A stretch of DNA of 16,140 nt from SAR202 cluster bacterium Io17-Chloro-G7. Lineage in GTDB: Bacteria; Chloroflexota; Dehalococcoidia; UBA3495. Position numbers and translations under genes: made by a program. The DNA lies in NCBI GenBank assembly GCA_002817055.1, contig MUCU01000032.1:1-16140 (forward strand), read 5' to 3'. Below, one piece after another: positions 14,209-16,140 of the stretch (position 1 is its first letter; each line of letters opens with the position of its first letter). The notes beneath the pieces were generated by a model that saw nothing but the letters and a program-made list of their open reading frames with translations, searched no databases and was not told the origin of the DNA.

Positions 14209-14230
14209 CAATTCTTGCTCAATTCTTGCT
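14209..14230. repeat. 11-bp perfect tandem duplication
   Basis: Two exact copies of CAATTCTTGCT, continuing as CAAT. Confidence 0.85.
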
Positions 14231-14301
14231 CAATGACCGACGTGCCTAGAAACCGCATACGGGAGCCCTGAGCCACTGGACATATATTGGACCAAGTGTT
14301 C

Positions 14302-14331
14302 TTGACTGGCGGCTAAATCTTCCCGTAAACT
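14302..14331 (+). promoter_or_regulatory. candidate promoter of the Fe-S carrier gene
   Basis: TTGACT (14302-14307) and TAAACT (14326-14331) are separated by 18 bp. A leader of about 75 nt would precede ATG 14413. Confidence 0.45.
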
Positions 14332-14412
14332 GGTTATTGCAACTAATCACCAAAGTTTCGCTACTGCAACTATATCTCACCTTCGATTGGAAAATGGTGT
14401 TTTGGAGAGTTT

Positions 14413-14769
14413 ATGGCTTTAACACAAAATGGAGTGGAACTGACCGTCGCCATCAGCGAAAAAGCGGCGGAAAAAATCAAATACTTTGCTAGCAAAGACG
14501 GTATGACCGAGAATGTAGGCGTCCGGGTTGCGGTCAAGGGCGGCGGTTGCTCCGGTCTCACCTACGACCTTGTCATCACCGACAAAGAACTGGAAAGCGA
14601 CAAAATTGTCGAGCAGTACGGCGTCAAGGTCATGGTGGACAAAAAGAGTTACATCTACTTGGTGGGGACCGAGTTGGAGTTTTCCGACGGCTTGAACGGC
14701 AAGGGCTTTATCTTCCAAAACCCCAACGCAACCAAAACCTGCGGTTGTGGTACTTCCTTCTCTGTCTAA
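14413..14769 (+). CDS. A-type iron-sulfur carrier (HesB/IscA/ErpA family)
   Basis: A-type carriers accept Fe-S clusters from the scaffold and hand them to target enzymes. The 118-residue length is normal. The three cluster-binding cysteines are all present: C46 in KGGGCSGLTYD, and C110 and C112 in the C-terminal TCGCGTSF. NPNATKTCGCG is the family signature. GGAG at 14404-14407 precedes ATG 14413. A strong terminator follows the gene, so the adjacent ygfZ-like gene may need its own promoter, although both point the same way. Whether it is closest to IscA, ErpA or SufA cannot be decided by eye, so no symbol is given. Confidence 0.95.
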   Translation: MALTQNGVELTVAISEKAAEKIKYFASKDGMTENVGVRVAVKGGGCSGLTYDLVITDKELESDKIVEQYGVKVMVDKKSYIYLVGTELEFSDGLNGKGFIFQNPNATKTCGCGTSFSV

Positions 14770-14820
14770 ACCTCGCACTAAATACAACTCAACCACCCGG
14801 TTCACGGGTTTGAAAAGAAC

Positions 14821-14865
14821 AAAAGCGCCGTCTTATGAGAGGTATGACTGGCGCTTTTTGTTTTT
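14821..14865 (+). terminator. rho-independent terminator after the Fe-S carrier gene
   Basis: AAAAGCGCCGTC (14821-14832) pairs with GACTGGCGCTTTTT (14846-14859), with one bulged T. A further TTTTT follows at 14861-14865. Confidence 0.85.
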
Positions 14866-14925
14866 CTGATTGATCTGTCCGGCTGACTTCTTCGTCAATC
14901 TGTCCAAAATATATGGGAGCATCTG

Positions 14926-16029
14926 ATGGCACTCCAACGCTCTGTTTTACACGCCGCTGGCCCAGCAGTGGGAACTGATTTTGCGGGAATTGATTTTATC
15001 GAAAGGCACGGTTGGGAACTCCCGGGGGTATACACCGATGTGGCCTCGGAATATGAGTCGGCCACAACCGCCGCCGCCGTCCATGACGCCTCGTACATGG
15101 GCCGCCTAAAAGCTACCGGAGAGGACGCTCTCGATTTGCTCAACCGCTTGTCCACCAACGAATTAGTTGGCCTTGAGCCTGGGCAGGGTGCCCCTACAAT
15201 CTTGACCACGGACCGCGGTCGCATTCTGGACGCAATTATTGTGGTCAATACCGGAGAGCATGTTTTACTTTTGACCAGCCCCGGAATGCAGGACGCAGTA
15301 ATTTCATTCCTAGACAAATACACGATTATGGAAGACCTGATTGTGGAGGACGTGACCGCCACCACATCTATGCTGGCAGTTTGGGGTCCCCAATCCGCGG
15401 GACGGTTGGCCGAGGTCGCCAGCGTTAACCTCGACGGCTTGCCTCTTTATCATTCAGTTTCTGCCGAACTGGGGGCCAGTCCGGTGCGGCTAATCTCCTG
15501 CTCGTTGTCCGACCTGCCCGGTTTTTACATAATAAGTTCGGCGGATCACGCCTCGAAATTATGGCAATCCCTAACCGGATCCGGTGTCACCCCCATGGGC
15601 GAATCGACCTACGAGACGGCGCGTATTAACCAAGGCATTCCCGTTCAGGGCAGTGAAATGGGCGAGGAATTCAACCCGCTGGAAGCTGGCCTAATAGGTT
15701 CCATAGACTTCGCTAAGGGCTGCTACATTGGCCAAGAAGTCATAGCCCGTTTGGACACCTACAAGAAAGTCCAGAAGTACTTGGTCAAGTTGGCCTTCGA
15801 CAATGCCGGCAACGTCTCACCTGGCACAATTCTAAGCTATGAAGGCAAACCGGTCGGCAAAGTGACTTCGGTCGCCAGGGATCCGTCAACCGGCCAGACC
15901 ATCGGTCTTGGTTACGTGCGCACAGCGCAAGCATTGGCGGGGACGCGGTTGGAACTGGCGGAGCCTGAGTCCGCTTCGGCGGAGATTGTCAGCCTGCCCC
16001 AGATGTTCGGTCCCGAAAAAGGGTTATAA
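14926..16029 (+). CDS. ygfZ: YgfZ/GcvT-family folate-binding protein
   Basis: YgfZ (IBA57 in mitochondria) binds tetrahydrofolate and helps mature or repair certain Fe-S enzymes. The protein is 367 residues. The fold resembles the glycine-cleavage T protein, with AAVHDASYMGRLKATGEDAL (50-69) at its start. The diagnostic YgfZ signature KGCYIGQE is at 264-271, with the conserved C266; true aminomethyltransferases lack this motif. GGGAG (14915-14919) stands 6 nt before ATG 14926. Placement next to an A-type carrier matches the ISCA-IBA57 partnership and strengthens the call. A dual or T-protein-like activity cannot be excluded, as N-terminal length (EYESATTAAAVHDAS) also suits GcvT relatives. 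Confidence 0.88.
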   Translation: MALQRSVLHAAGPAVGTDFAGIDFIERHGWELPGVYTDVASEYESATTAAAVHDASYMGRLKATGEDALDLLNRLSTNELVGLEPGQGAPTILTTDRGRILDAIIVVNTGEHVLLLTSPGMQDAVISFLDKYTIMEDLIVEDVTATTSMLAVWGPQSAGRLAEVASVNLDGLPLYHSVSAELGASPVRLISCSLSDLPGFYIISSADHASKLWQSLTGSGVTPMGESTYETARINQGIPVQGSEMGEEFNPLEAGLIGSIDFAKGCYIGQEVIARLDTYKKVQKYLVKLAFDNAGNVSPGTILSYEGKPVGKVTSVARDPSTGQTIGLGYVRTAQALAGTRLELAEPESASAEIVSLPQMFGPEKGL

Positions 16030-16140
16030 CGACTTTGCACCAAAAGTGTCATTCTTGTATGTTGACTCCCGGGGACGGAGGTAAGACCGTTGTCATTCTC
16101 AGGGCATAAAAGCCCGTTGCTCAGATAGGTCTCCCTCCGC

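Larger units (their letters stand above)
13951..14412. other. divergent intergenic region between helicase and Fe-S carrier
   Basis: No coding region seen. It contains two adjacent dyads (14027-14052), a 19-bp tandem duplication, an 11-bp tandem duplication, and a candidate promoter for the downstream Fe-S carrier gene. Confidence 0.55.

Noticed and set aside
16030..16140. Start of another gene at the right edge
   Set aside because: Only short frames with no adequate start signal; one small hairpin (GGGC/GCCC) without a U-tract.

Overview
The window looks like bacterial chromosome of moderately high GC. The content suggests a Chloroflexota-type genome, perhaps Dehalococcoidia or the SAR202 group: paired half-size MaoC hydratases, a LigB-family ring-cleavage dioxygenase paralogue, a BioD-like/DRTGG protein, a pentapeptide-repeat protein, and frequent GTG/TTG starts. 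This assignment is inferred from gene content only. No rRNA, tRNA, CRISPR array or insertion sequence was seen.

Layout. 74-973 (-): N-terminal half of dihydroxy-acid dehydratase (IlvD), broken close to the window edge. 1458-3458 (-): a stand-alone OLD-family ATPase/TOPRIM protein, possibly a defence gene. 3459-4215: a long gene-free stretch with three short tandem-repeat arrays. 4216-5001 (+): an unrecognised protein with an acidic tail. 5173-5874 (+): an M50 site-2-type protease. 6037-6863 (+): two overlapping MaoC-like hydratase genes. 7016-8110 (+): the LigB-family protein. 8360-8656 (+): a SelW-like selenoprotein read through an in-frame TGA. 8817-9518 (+): a pentapeptide-repeat protein. 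9716-10747 (+): a P-loop/DRTGG protein. 10877-11650 (-): a short-chain dehydrogenase interrupted by one TAG codon. 12106-13950 (-): a DEAD-box RNA helicase with a long hexapeptide-repeat tail. 14413-14769 and 14926-16029 (+): an A-type Fe-S carrier followed by a YgfZ-type folate-binding protein.

The most notable item is the selenoprotein. A conventional caller would report either an 18-codon ORF or a TTG-started fragment at 8441. The uninterrupted frame from ATG 8360 to TAG 8656 has a C-x-x-U motif at the TGA. A hairpin whose loop begins 20 nt after the TGA fits the bacterial SECIS geometry. If correct, the organism decodes UGA as selenocysteine.

Functional links. The MaoC pair and the LigB paralogue suggest acyl-CoA or aromatic degradation. 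The A-type carrier and YgfZ parallel the ISCA/IBA57 partnership in [4Fe-4S] maturation, and IlvD is itself an Fe-S enzyme. Two genes, ilvD and the dehydrogenase, look damaged. At least seven sites carry 11-19 bp tandem duplications, nearly all of them intergenic, which suggests frequent slippage.
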